A stretch of DNA of 64,000 nt, from the NCBI RefSeq assembly GCF_001583495.1, contig NZ_LQAQ01000090.1:124001-188000 (forward strand), read 5' to 3'. A program made the translations under genes and the position numbers. The notes under the pieces were generated by a model. The model made no database searches, was not told the DNA's origin, and saw only the letters and a list, made by a program, of their open reading frames with translations. Shown here in pieces: positions 29,213 to 37,090 of the stretch. The stretch comes from Flammeovirga sp. SJP92 (GTDB lineage: Bacteria; Bacteroidota; Bacteroidia; Cytophagales; Flammeovirgaceae). The first letter of the stretch is position 1. Every line of letters starts with the position of its first letter.

Positions 29213-29794
29213 ATGGCGAAAAGTATTGACGAAACTAAATTACAGCGAATAAAAGAAGCGACAATTGAAATGGTCGTAAGCAAAGGTTATGGAGGGGCAT
29301 CAGTTTCGTCTATTGCTAAAAAAGCCCAAGTAGCAGATGGGTATTTATACAGACATTACCCTAGCAAGGCTGCTTTAGTACAGGCACTATATTCATCAAA
29401 CATTGAATATTTCAGAAATATCATTTTTAAACATATGGAAGAAAAGGAATCTTTGGAAGAAGTGATCCTTCATTTCTGTATTGAGATATTTACTTTAGCC
29501 AATGACAATCCTTCAAGAGCAAAATTCATCAATATGCTGATGAACGATTATACTTTCTTAATGTCAAAAGAAATGACGCTCAAAATTCCAGAATCTTCAA
29601 AAGCTATGGTACAAAGAGGATATGATACGGGAGAGGTAGACCAAAATATTAACGTGGAAATGTTTAATGCAGTTTTTCCAGCTATCCCAATTCAGTACGC
29701 TTCATCTAGAGCAACTGGGGTTTTTAGTCATGATAGATTAGTGGAGGATGATGCGAGAATTGTAACGACTTTATGTATGAAAGCATTAAAGTAA
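29213..29794 (+). CDS. TetR/AcrR family transcriptional regulator
   Basis: This 193-residue protein has an N-terminal TetR helix-turn-helix (residues about 10-58: ATIEMVVSKGYGGASVSSIA, then ADGYLYRHYPSKAALVQALY) and a helical ligand-binding C-terminal half of family-typical length. It normally acts as a dimeric repressor released by a small ligand. It lies 219 bp after the TonB-dependent receptor on the same strand but has its own good promoter, so it is probably separate. The inverted repeat in its leader is a candidate autoregulatory operator. Confidence 0.9.
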   Translation: MAKSIDETKLQRIKEATIEMVVSKGYGGASVSSIAKKAQVADGYLYRHYPSKAALVQALYSSNIEYFRNIIFKHMEEKESLEEVILHFCIEIFTLANDNPSRAKFINMLMNDYTFLMSKEMTLKIPESSKAMVQRGYDTGEVDQNINVEMFNAVFPAIPIQYASSRATGVFSHDRLVEDDARIVTTLCMKALK

Positions 29795-29819
29795 GACAGA
29801 AATAAATTTTTTAGTGAGG

Positions 29820-29851
29820 AAGGTCATCTTTTTAAAAAGGGGGCCTTTTTT
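29820..29851 (+). terminator. terminator after the TetR gene
   Basis: A short stem AAGGTC/GGCCTT with a long loop and a six-T tail begins 26 bp after the stop codon. Confidence 0.6.
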
Positions 29852-29944
29852 GCATTTCTAGGTATTTATATAATATTTGATTGTAATATTTAAAGAAATT
29901 GAGAAAGATGGTAATTGAATGTTATTATTTTCTAATTTCTATTC

Positions 29945-29973
29945 TTGTTTTTAAAACAAAAGTTATAAATTTG
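29945..29973 (+). promoter_or_regulatory. promoter of the candidate small RNA
   Basis: TTG at 29945-29947 and TAAATTTG at 29966-29973 are separated by 18 bp, a good Bacteroidota promoter. The predicted start near 29979 coincides with the 5' hairpin GTTTTTCT/AGAAAAAC (29979-29996). Confidence 0.5.
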
Positions 29974-29978
29974 AACAT

Positions 29979-30143
29979 GTTTTTCTCAAGAAAAACGACA
30001 AAAATAAAACAAAGTGCAGAGTGATTAGTGTTGTGAGAAGAGGTTTTATTTTTCTGAATTTGAATTATTGTATGGGAGTAGTAGCCCATACTTTTATATT
30101 ACTGAAGGTTAGAGGGACTAGTTTTACTTTGTTCCTCTTTTTT
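29979..30143 (+). ncRNA. candidate small RNA or structured leader
   Basis: The 390-bp gap between the TetR gene and the amidase-like gene has no convincing ORF but has a complete transcript architecture: a promoter, a 5' hairpin (29979-29996), a central hairpin GTATGGG/CCCATAC (30070-30091) and a terminator (stem AGAGGGAC/GTTCCTCT, 30111-30138, then T-run to 30143). AACAAAGT (30008-30015) can also pair with ACTTTGTT (30126-30133), competing with the terminator, so a leader/attenuator for the gene at 30185 is an alternative. No known RNA family is recognised. Confidence 0.4.
30111..30143 (+). terminator. terminator of the candidate small RNA / leader
   Basis: An 8-bp stem with one G-T pair (30111-30118 with 30131-30138) is followed by six T. 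It lies 42 bp before the next start codon. Confidence 0.6.
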
Positions 30144-30184
30144 CATTAATACCAATTTTTTTAATGGTAAATCACTAAATAACG

Positions 30185-33100
30185 ATGAATAAATTAATAC
30201 TGACCATTTTTTTTTCACTCCCCTTTTTTTACAATGTGAATGGTCAAAGCATCCAGCAAATTCAAAAATCATTTAATCAATATTTAGAAAAAGCGAAATT
30301 AGGTGAATATCGTTTTCAACCTGATTCTTCTGCGGTTTTGGATACGCTATCTTTCTCAAAAAAGGCAGGTAAGATCTATTATTTTCTAAGTAAGCATTGG
30401 GAATATTCTCCAATAAGAATAGATGACCTTGCTTCAATAGAGAAAAATGTCAGAGAAAACCTTGGAGAAAACTACAATAGATATGATTTAATTTTCTTTG
30501 TGGGTAAATCCAATAACAACGACTTTCAGAAATTATCTAAGAAAAATAAATGGCCAATTGTACCTAAATATTATCTAAAAGATTTAGTGCCGAATTATTA
30601 TAGAAGTACACATCCATTAGATCAAGAACGCCAGTTAATCAAAAAAGACTCAATCCCTTCAATCCATGTTATGAGGGTAGATAACAATGAAAAAGAAGTA
30701 ATCCAAAATGGGCTTTTAGGTAATCATTTGGCCATTTGGAATAGTCATGGACTGTATTATGAAAATTCCTTGAAGAGATGGGAATGGCAACGAGCAAGGT
30801 TGTTTCAAACTGTAGAAGATTTACTGCCTACTGCTTTTGTGCTACCTTATTTAGTGCCAATGTTAGAAAATGCAGGAGCCAATGTTTACCTTCCAAGAGA
30901 AAGAGCTATCCAATCGAAATTATTGGTGATTGACAATGATGGTGAAAGAGAAGGATACGAGGAAAACAAAAATGTTGTGGCAGGGGCAACAGGTTTTAAG
31001 CATAAATTATTTTACAACGACCATGAAAATCCTTTTGAGTTAGGAACATCAAGAAAAATAAAAGCAACAAGTAAGAAGAATCAGATTGCTTTTTCATGGA
31101 AAACAAATAAACAATTAAAAGGAGAATACGCTGTATATGTATCTTATGGTTCCAATGAGTTACCTGTAGAAGATGCGCATTACTTTGTAAAACATAAAAA
31201 GCAGAAAACATCCTTTATTGTCAATCAAAAGATGGGGCAGAAGACTTGGGTGTACTTAGGTACTTTTGAGTTTGATGGGTCTGAAGAGGAAGGCGTGTAT
31301 TTAACATCTTACTCTAAAACAAAAGGAAATTATATCTCTGCAGATGCCGTTCGTTTTGGAGGTGGACTAGGGAATATTGTTCGGGAAGGGGCTTCAAGCC
31401 AACGAGCAAGATATACTGAAGGGGCGAGGTATAATTTGCAATATTCAGGTGCTCCTGAACATGTTTATTCATTGAATGAAGGGAAAAATGATTATAAAGA
31501 CGACTATCAATCCAGAGGTGAGTGGGTGAACTGGTTGACAGGTGCTTCATTTGCAAAGCACCCTAAAGTGAAGAATAGTGGTCTTGGTATTCCAATTGAT
31601 TTAGCTCTTGCTCTTCATACAGATGCAGGTGTATCTAAATCGGATACAACAGTGGGTACATTGGCAATCTATAGTACCACAAATATGGACAAAGGAGTTT
31701 ATTTTGAAGATGGACAATCTAGATTGACAAGTAGAGATTTGGCAGATATTGTGCAGACACAGATTGTAGAAGACGCTAGAGTATTACATGATTCTATTTG
31801 GAATAGGAGATCAATGTGGGATAAAAGGTACAGTGAGGCTGTTTATCCAGACGTTCCAAGTGTTCTGATTGAATTACTCTCACATCAGAATTTCAAAGAT
31901 ATGTGGTTTGCATTAGATCCCGTTTTTAGGTTTGATGTTAGCCGTTCCATTTATAAAGGAATTCTTAAGTATATTGCATTCCAGGAAAACAGAGCATACA
32001 CCATACAGCCTCTTCCACCTACTCATTTTTCAGTTTCACTCAAAAGTAACCATGCACATTTAAGCTGGAAGCCAAAACTTGATAAATTAGAAGAAACTGC
32101 TGTTCCAGCCTTTTATAAACTTTATACCAATGTAGATGATCAAGGATGGGACAATGGTCAGGTCGTCAAAGATTCAATAATCGTACTTCCAATTCAAAAG
32201 GAGCACTTTTATAGCTTTAAAGTAACAGCCGTTAATAGTGGTGGAGAAAGCTTTCCAACTGAAGAGTTAAGTATGGCGGACTTTGGAAATTCACCTATTT
32301 TAATTGTAAATGCATTTGATAGACTTTCATCTCCCGGTTTTATATATACACCAAGTTATGCAGGATTCAATCATCTTGACCAAGGAGTGGCGGATCATAA
32401 GGATCTGTCTTATATAGGTGAACAATATGATTTTAATCCTAATTCTCCATGGCTTGATGATGATGCACCTGGTTTTGGTGCTTCTTTTGGTGATAAAGAA
32501 ACTACAATCATTAAAGGCAATACATTCAACTATCCAGCTGTTCATGGTAAAGCGTTTTATTATTTAAAACGTTCATTTGTGTCTTGTAATCAAACTGCCA
32601 TGGAAAATGGATCAATTAAACTAGAAGATTATTTCGCAGTTGATATTCTTTTAGGTGAACAGAAAAATGTGGATTTACATCAATGGGGAAAGAAGACCAA
32701 GTTTACTTTATTGTCAAAGAATTTAAGGTCTGAAATTGAAAACTTCCTGAATCAGGGGGGTAAGCTCCTTATTAGCGGTGCTCACTTAGGTTCAAGTTTG
32801 TTTTTTGAGGAAGATGGATTACCCAAAGGAAGAAAACATCAAGATGTACTTTTTGCAAAGAATGTACTGCATATGATCGGTAGAACTAATCAGGCAGATA
32901 GAATTGGTGAAGTGCATAGTGTAGATAAACTATTTTCAAATTTGAATGGAGTGAAATATTCTAAAACAGATGATGGAGAAATCTATAGAGTAGAGTCGCC
33001 AGATGCTATAGAACCTTGGGGTAAAGGAGGGAAGCAAATTGGTAGATATTCAAGCAATCAAAAAGGAGCAGGAATATGTTTTTCAGATGGTAAAAAGAAA

Positions 33101-33199
33101 ATAATAGCATTAGGATTTCCTTTTGAAGCTATACTTACTGAACAAAAAAGAATAGAAGTAATGGAGGACTTTTTAAAGTTTTTCAGCTCTGTTCAATAG
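30185..33199 (+). CDS. exported N-acetylmuramoyl-L-alanine amidase-like protein with golvesin-like insert and Fn3 domain
   Basis: This 1004-residue protein has a signal peptide (ILTIFFSLPFFYNVNGQ). Elements of an Amidase_3 zinc site are spread around a large insertion: NHLAIWNSHGLYYE, LALHTDAG and VPSVLIELLSHQNF. The insertion (about residues 270-400) has the beta pattern of golvesin C-terminal-like domains (WVYLGTFEFDGSEEEGVYL, ISADAVRFGGG). A fibronectin III-like region follows (about 605-690), then a C-terminal domain containing GGKLLISGAHLGSSLF. Many Bacteroidota databases label such proteins 'xanthan lyase', but the zinc-site pattern supports peptidoglycan amidase ancestry. The substrate is not proven. 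It appears monocistronic. Confidence 0.75.
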   Translation: MNKLILTIFFSLPFFYNVNGQSIQQIQKSFNQYLEKAKLGEYRFQPDSSAVLDTLSFSKKAGKIYYFLSKHWEYSPIRIDDLASIEKNVRENLGENYNRYDLIFFVGKSNNNDFQKLSKKNKWPIVPKYYLKDLVPNYYRSTHPLDQERQLIKKDSIPSIHVMRVDNNEKEVIQNGLLGNHLAIWNSHGLYYENSLKRWEWQRARLFQTVEDLLPTAFVLPYLVPMLENAGANVYLPRERAIQSKLLVIDNDGEREGYEENKNVVAGATGFKHKLFYNDHENPFELGTSRKIKATSKKNQIAFSWKTNKQLKGEYAVYVSYGSNELPVEDAHYFVKHKKQKTSFIVNQKMGQKTWVYLGTFEFDGSEEEGVYLTSYSKTKGNYISADAVRFGGGLGNIVREGASSQRARYTEGARYNLQYSGAPEHVYSLNEGKNDYKDDYQSRGEWVNWLTGASFAKHPKVKNSGLGIPIDLALALHTDAGVSKSDTTVGTLAIYSTTNMDKGVYFEDGQSRLTSRDLADIVQTQIVEDARVLHDSIWNRRSMWDKRYSEAVYPDVPSVLIELLSHQNFKDMWFALDPVFRFDVSRSIYKGILKYIAFQENRAYTIQPLPPTHFSVSLKSNHAHLSWKPKLDKLEETAVPAFYKLYTNVDDQGWDNGQVVKDSIIVLPIQKEHFYSFKVTAVNSGGESFPTEELSMADFGNSPILIVNAFDRLSSPGFIYTPSYAGFNHLDQGVADHKDLSYIGEQYDFNPNSPWLDDDAPGFGASFGDKETTIIKGNTFNYPAVHGKAFYYLKRSFVSCNQTAMENGSIKLEDYFAVDILLGEQKNVDLHQWGKKTKFTLLSKNLRSEIENFLNQGGKLLISGAHLGSSLFFEEDGLPKGRKHQDVLFAKNVLHMIGRTNQADRIGEVHSVDKLFSNLNGVKYSKTDDGEIYRVESPDAIEPWGKGGKQIGRYSSNQKGAGICFSDGKKKIIALGFPFEAILTEQKRIEVMEDFLKFFSSVQ

Positions 33200-33422
33200 G
33201 TGTTTTATAATAGTTATATGTTAAAATGTTGGTTTTGAATTGTTTGTGTCTTAATTATGCACAAAAAGGTTAAGATTCTGAAAAATCTACTCCTTCATTG
33301 CAGTTCTGTACGTATTATGTAAATGAACAAAGACAAAATATAAAGTCTTAGGAACGTAATGGTTCTTTTCACTTTATAAACTAAACGGTTGTGTAAACAA
33401 CTGCATATAACTGACAAACTGC

Positions 33423-33452
33423 AAAAAGGCCTCATAAGTTGAGGCTTTTTTT
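33423..33452 (+). terminator. terminator in the 320-bp gap before dihydroorotase
   Basis: GCCTCA/TGAGGC (33429-33434 with 33440-33445) is flanked by A-run and T-run. The rest of the gap 33200-33520 holds small imperfect hairpins (for example GGTTGT/AACAAC near 33391) but no ORF or known RNA. A weak -7-like TATCTTCAC lies near 33485 for the next gene. Confidence 0.75.
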
Positions 33453-33520
33453 ATGTTTAATTTTTAGAAGAAAAATCGGGGTAGTATCTTCACAATTATT
33501 TTTTAATTAGTACATATATC

Positions 33521-34858
33521 ATGGAGAAGATTCTTATCAAAAACGCACAAATTGTCAATGAAGGGTCCATCTTTAAATCTGATGTTAGGGTTGTAGATGG
33601 TAAAATCGAAAAGATTGAAACTTCATTGGAAGCACAAACAGACGAAAAGGTTATAAATGCGGAAGGTAAATATCTTCTTCCTGGCTTGATTGATGATCAA
33701 GTACACTTCAGAGAACCAGGCTTGACTCAGAAGGCAAACATAGAAACTGAATCAAGAGCGGCAGTTTCAGGTGGTGTAACTTCATTTATGGAGATGCCGA
33801 ATACTAAGCCTCCAACTGTAACTATTGAAAAGTTAGAAGAGAAATATGAGATTGCTTCAAGAACGTCTTTAGCTAATTATTCATTCTACATCGGAGCTTC
33901 TAATGATAACTTAGAAGAGGTGTTGAAAGCAGATCCTAAACATGTTTGTGGTATCAAAGTATTTATGGGGTCTTCAACAGGAAATATGCTTGTTGATAAC
34001 GAAGAGACATTAGCTAACTTATTCAAGAATGCTCAGATGATTATTGCTTCTCATTGTGAAGATGATCCAATGATTGCTGAGAATTTGGAGAAGTATATAG
34101 AAAAGTATGGAGAGGACATTCCTATGGAATGCCATCCTGAAATCAGAAGTGCTGAAGCTTGTTACTCTTCTTCATCAAAAGCTGTGGCATTGGCTAGAAA
34201 GCATGGAGCAAGATTGCATATCCTTCATATTTCAACAGCAAAAGAGTTAGAGTTATTTGATAATGATATTCCATTAAAAGATAAGAAAATTACTTCAGAG
34301 GCGTGTGTGCATCATATGTGGTTCTCAGATGAGGATTACAAAGAGAAGGGAGCATTCATCAAATGGAATCCAGCTGTGAAAACAAAAGAGGATGGAGCTG
34401 GAATTCTTTCAGGTGTTTTAAATGATAAAATTGATGTAATTGCTACAGATCATGCTCCTCATACATTAGAAGAAAAATCAAATAAGTATACTTCTGCACC
34501 TTCTGGTGGTCCTTTAGTACAGCATTCTTTACAAGTATTATTGGATTTCTATAAAGATGGTAAGATTTCTTTAGAGAAGATTGTAGAGAAAGCATGTCAT
34601 AACCCAGCTATTTTATTTGAGGTAGAAAATAGAGGTTATGTAAGAGAAGGATATTGGGCAGATTTAGTCCTTGTTGATCTTGATGCTCCTCAGAAAGTTG
34701 AAAAGTCTAATATCAACTATAAATGTGGATGGTCTCCGTTTGAAGGACATACATTTGCTTCTACAGTTACACATACTATCGTTTCAGGGCACTTAGCTTA
34801 TGAAAATGGAGCGTTCCATGAAGATGTGAAAGGTAAGCGTTTAACGTTTGATAGATAA
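33521..34858 (+). CDS. pyrC: dihydroorotase
   Basis: This 445-residue amidohydrolase cyclises carbamoyl-aspartate to dihydroorotate in pyrimidine synthesis. The dihydroorotase signature is present as LPGLIDDQVHFREPG, but the first metal histidine of the usual HxH is Gln60, leaving His62. This substitution also occurs in the Porphyromonas gingivalis enzyme as I recall it, so it seems to be a clade feature. Other motifs are MEMPNTKPPT, IASHCEDD, LHILHISTAKE, SEACVHHMWFSD and IATDHAPHTLEEK with the catalytic Asp. The gene stands alone and ends in a strong terminator. Confidence 0.95.
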   Translation: MEKILIKNAQIVNEGSIFKSDVRVVDGKIEKIETSLEAQTDEKVINAEGKYLLPGLIDDQVHFREPGLTQKANIETESRAAVSGGVTSFMEMPNTKPPTVTIEKLEEKYEIASRTSLANYSFYIGASNDNLEEVLKADPKHVCGIKVFMGSSTGNMLVDNEETLANLFKNAQMIIASHCEDDPMIAENLEKYIEKYGEDIPMECHPEIRSAEACYSSSSKAVALARKHGARLHILHISTAKELELFDNDIPLKDKKITSEACVHHMWFSDEDYKEKGAFIKWNPAVKTKEDGAGILSGVLNDKIDVIATDHAPHTLEEKSNKYTSAPSGGPLVQHSLQVLLDFYKDGKISLEKIVEKACHNPAILFEVENRGYVREGYWADLVLVDLDAPQKVEKSNINYKCGWSPFEGHTFASTVTHTIVSGHLAYENGAFHEDVKGKRLTFDR

Positions 34859-34897
34859 TTATTTTTACAAATTACCGTAAAAAGGTAGTTTGGAGAT

Positions 34898-34939
34898 AAA
34901 AGAGATAGTTTTGATTGTATTACTATCTCTTTTTTTTTA
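34898..34939 (+). terminator. terminator after dihydroorotase
   Basis: A 12-bp stem AAAAGAGATAGT (34898-34909) with ACTATCTCTTTT (34922-34933) runs into a continuous T-run. Confidence 0.85.
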
Positions 34940-35023
34940 ATTTTTTGTGGCTGATTTACAGTTGATTTTGTGTTGTTGAATTTTGTTTACGTAAAATAAT
35001 GCTGTTTTTCTAAACTATTTTTC

Positions 35024-35031
35024 TACCTTTG
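35024..35031 (+). promoter_or_regulatory. promoter -7 box of tRNA-His copy 1
   Basis: TACCTTTG followed by CACAGCAA lies 17 bp before the mature tRNA. The same TAnCTTTGCACAGCAA block precedes all three tRNA copies. Confidence 0.7.
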
Positions 35032-35048
35032 CACAGCAAAAAACAAAT

Positions 35049-35123
35049 GGCGATCGTAGCTCAGTTGGTTAGAGCACCGGTTTGTGGTTCCGGGGGCCGT
35101 GGGTTCGAATCCCATCGTTCGCC
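35049..35123 (+). tRNA. tRNA-His (GTG), copy 1
   Basis: The cloverleaf is complete. An encoded G-1 pairs with C73 as required for histidine tRNA, the D arm is GCTC...GAGC, and the anticodon loop TTGTGGT carries GTG. The T arm is GTGGG-TTCGAAT-CCCAT. The CCA end is not fully encoded (one further C only). The acceptor stem has a T-T mismatch at 5-68 and the anticodon stem a T-T at 31-39, in all three copies. Confidence 0.95.
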
Positions 35124-35125
35124 CA

Positions 35126-35155
35126 AAAGCTTTCAAGAAATTGAAAGCTTTTTTT
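35126..35155 (+). terminator. terminator of tRNA-His copy 1
   Basis: A perfect 11-bp stem (AAAGCTTTCAA, GAAA tetraloop, complement) is followed by T residues, directly after the tRNA. Confidence 0.85.
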
Positions 35156-35235
35156 GTGAATACCAAATTATAATAATGTAATTAGGTGATTTACAGATTT
35201 ATGATATAATTAATGACTTATTTTCGAAATAATGT

Positions 35236-35267
35236 TTGGAATTATCTAACTTTTAATTGTATCTTTG
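35236..35267 (+). promoter_or_regulatory. promoter of tRNA-His copy 2
   Basis: TTG at 35236-35238 and TATCTTTG at 35260-35267 with a 21-bp spacer. Confidence 0.65.
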
Positions 35268-35285
35268 CACAGCAATAAAGCAAAT

Positions 35286-35360
35286 GGCGATCGTAGCTCA
35301 GTTGGTTAGAGCACCGGTTTGTGGTTCCGGGGGCCGTGGGTTCGAATCCCATCGTTCGCC
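35286..35360 (+). tRNA. tRNA-His (GTG), copy 2
   Basis: The mature sequence is identical to copy 1, again with encoded G-1 opposite C73 and GTG anticodon. It has its own promoter box and terminator, so it is an independent transcription unit. Confidence 0.95.
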
Positions 35361-35363
35361 CAA

Positions 35364-35389
35364 AGTTTTCAAGAAATTGAAAGCTCTTT
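35364..35389 (+). terminator. terminator of tRNA-His copy 2
   Basis: The same GAAA-loop hairpin as copies 1 and 3 but slightly diverged, with a G-T pair in the stem and a C interrupting the T tail. Confidence 0.7.
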
Positions 35390-35470
35390 TGTGATTGTAA
35401 AATTAAAATAATGTAATTCTATGGTTTGTAGTTGATTGGTTTTATTTTAATTTTATTCACAAAATATTAT

Positions 35471-35502
35471 TTGTGTAATTAGATGTTTAAATCATATCTT
35501 TG
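35471..35502 (+). promoter_or_regulatory. promoter of tRNA-His copy 3
   Basis: TTG at 35471-35473 and TATCTTTG at 35495-35502 with a 21-bp spacer. Confidence 0.65.
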
Positions 35503-35519
35503 CACAGCAAAAAACAAAT

Positions 35520-35594
35520 GGCGATCGTAGCTCAGTTGGTTAGAGCACCGGTTTGTGGTTCCGGGGGCCGTGGGTTCGAATCCCATCGTTCGCC
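35520..35594 (+). tRNA. tRNA-His (GTG), copy 3
   Basis: The mature sequence is identical to copies 1 and 2. The flanking promoter block and terminator are also conserved, so the whole cassette of about 235 bp was tandemly duplicated. Confidence 0.95.
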
Positions 35595-35596
35595 CA

Positions 35597-35626
35597 AAAG
35601 CTTTCAAGAAATTGAAAGCTTTTTTT
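35597..35626 (+). terminator. terminator of tRNA-His copy 3
   Basis: An 11-bp stem with GAAA loop and T-run, identical in design to copy 1. Confidence 0.85.
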
Positions 35627-35706
35627 ATGCCCAATTTTTAATACAGTTAAAAAATATAACCTCTTTCTTTTGATTGAAATTAAAAGAGTATGGTTAAGTT
35701 TAGGCA

Positions 35707-35738
35707 TAAAAAAAGGCAAATGAATTGCCTTTTCTTTT
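35707..35738. terminator. terminator downstream of the SiaC-like gene
   Basis: AAAAGGCAA/TTGCCTTTT with a 5-nt loop, A-run on the left and T-rich on the right. It can terminate the minus-strand gene ending at 35773 and stop read-through from the tRNA array. Confidence 0.75.
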
Positions 35739-35772
35739 AGTTGATAAATTTTTTAATGAATATATAGCATTT

Positions 35773-36198
35773 TTAACTTGCTATTTGGTGTTTTTTGTCG
35801 CTCATAATGATAGAGATATTCAACTCCACATCTTCAGCCATTGTTTCAATGTCTTCGTATAAGTCATCATCATTTTCAAACACATACCATTTTATTGATA
35901 TGATTTTGTTTTCGTGAGTCCATTCTTTTAAAGTAGTTAGAATGTCAAAGATACCTTTTGATGATGGAGTATTAAAGTAGTTGACACCAAAAGTTAAAGA
36001 AAAAGCATTGTTTTCTTCTAAATACTCATTAATCCAATTCGTTACTTCTCTATACAAGTAAAATGCGTTTTCATGGAAAGAAGCTCCAGTGATTTCTCCT
36101 TTGCCATTATCCGCGTTCAGAAAGATTTGCGGTATTTGCTTATTTTGAGAAGTTGCGTTAATAGATAGATTTTCCATTGAGATAGTTATGTTAGTCAT
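35773..36198 (-). CDS. SiaC-family regulatory phosphoprotein (DUF1987)
   Basis: This is a protein of about 141 residues; a GTG at 36211-36213 and an ATG at 36175-36177 are alternative starts. It fits DUF1987/SiaC: PQIFLNADNGKGEITGASFHENAF, then YREVTNWINEYLEE and FGVNYFNTPSSKGIFDILTTL. SiaC-like proteins are small cytoplasmic targets of SiaB-type kinases and SiaA-type phosphatases that tune signalling enzymes; the Ser/Thr region in NTPSSKG is the phosphosite area in the family. No kinase or phosphatase partner is adjacent. Its role here is inferred from the family only. Confidence 0.75.
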   Translation of the reverse strand: MTNITISMENLSINATSQNKQIPQIFLNADNGKGEITGASFHENAFYLYREVTNWINEYLEENNAFSLTFGVNYFNTPSSKGIFDILTTLKEWTHENKIISIKWYVFENDDDLYEDIETMAEDVELNISIIMSDKKHQIAS

Positions 36199-36300
36199 AC
36201 AATCGGAATACACAATTCAATGATTACCATTGAGTTATTAACAATGATAATGTAAAACCTACACTTATACAATTATTTCCTTAAAAAATTATAAGAAATA

Positions 36301-36993
36301 TCAATTTTTAGTTAATATTCTTTGTAATTGTTGAAGTCCTTCACTGCCTCCCTTCTCAATAATCTCTATATTTCTGAGATCTGCATTTTCAGGAGCCTTA
36401 GGATCAATCAGATAAGATTTACAGTGTGATGGTGTAAAATGTATAAGGTTGGCAGCGGGGTAGACTTGGAGTGAAGTGCCTACAACAATGAATATGTCAC
36501 TTTGCTCAGTGATTTCAATAGCGGTTTCCATAAGAGGAACATCCTCTCCAAACCAAACAATATTGGGCCTGAGTTGACTTCCTCTTTCACACTTATCGCC
36601 TATATTGATTTCATCACTTTTCATATCATATATTAAATGCTCATCCAAAGTGCTTCTCGACTGGAATAATTGCCCATGAAGGTGTATGATGTTACTTGAT
36701 CCAGCTCTTTCATGAAGGTTGTCTACATTTTGAGTAATTATGGTGACATCAAAGTCTTTTTCCAGCTCTGCTAGAATTAAATGCCCTCGGTTTGGAACTG
36801 CTTTTTTTGCTGCTTTTCTCCTTTCGTTGTAAAAATGTAGAACAAGTGCTCTATTTTTGCTCCATCCTTCAGGAGATGCCACTTCCATAATGTCGTGTCC
36901 TTCCCAAAGACCGTCACTTCCTCTAAAAGTTGCAATTCCGCTTTCAGCTGATATACCTGCACCCGTCAAAACAGTGATTTTTTTCCTTTTCAT
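36301..36993 (-). CDS. cobB: NAD-dependent protein deacylase, sirtuin family
   Basis: This 230-residue Sir2-family protein removes acyl groups from lysines using NAD+. The NAD motif GAGISAESGIATFRGSDGLW is at residues about 11-30, the catalytic histidine is in NLHERAGSSNIIHLHGQLF after ITQNVDN, and RPNIVWFGEDVP and VVGTSLQVYPAANL complete the core. It is shorter than average and has no zinc-binding CxxC pair; only one cysteine is seen in that region (GDKCERGSQLRP), as in many compact bacterial class III sirtuins. The gene is monocistronic and divergent from menA. Confidence 0.92.
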   Translation of the reverse strand: MKRKKITVLTGAGISAESGIATFRGSDGLWEGHDIMEVASPEGWSKNRALVLHFYNERRKAAKKAVPNRGHLILAELEKDFDVTIITQNVDNLHERAGSSNIIHLHGQLFQSRSTLDEHLIYDMKSDEINIGDKCERGSQLRPNIVWFGEDVPLMETAIEITEQSDIFIVVGTSLQVYPAANLIHFTPSHCKSYLIDPKAPENADLRNIEIIEKGGSEGLQQLQRILTKN

Positions 36994-37090
36994 GTAAAAT
37001 TCTCTCTAAACGTTATAAAATAGATGTGCTTTTGTCATTTAAAGAAAGTAATATTGTCAGAACTTTTTAAAGAACATAATTTATTTTACA

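Noticed and set aside
33200-33422. Possible small RNA upstream of dihydroorotase
   Set aside because: Small imperfect hairpins exist and a terminator follows, but no convincing promoter was found, so it was described only as an intergenic gap.
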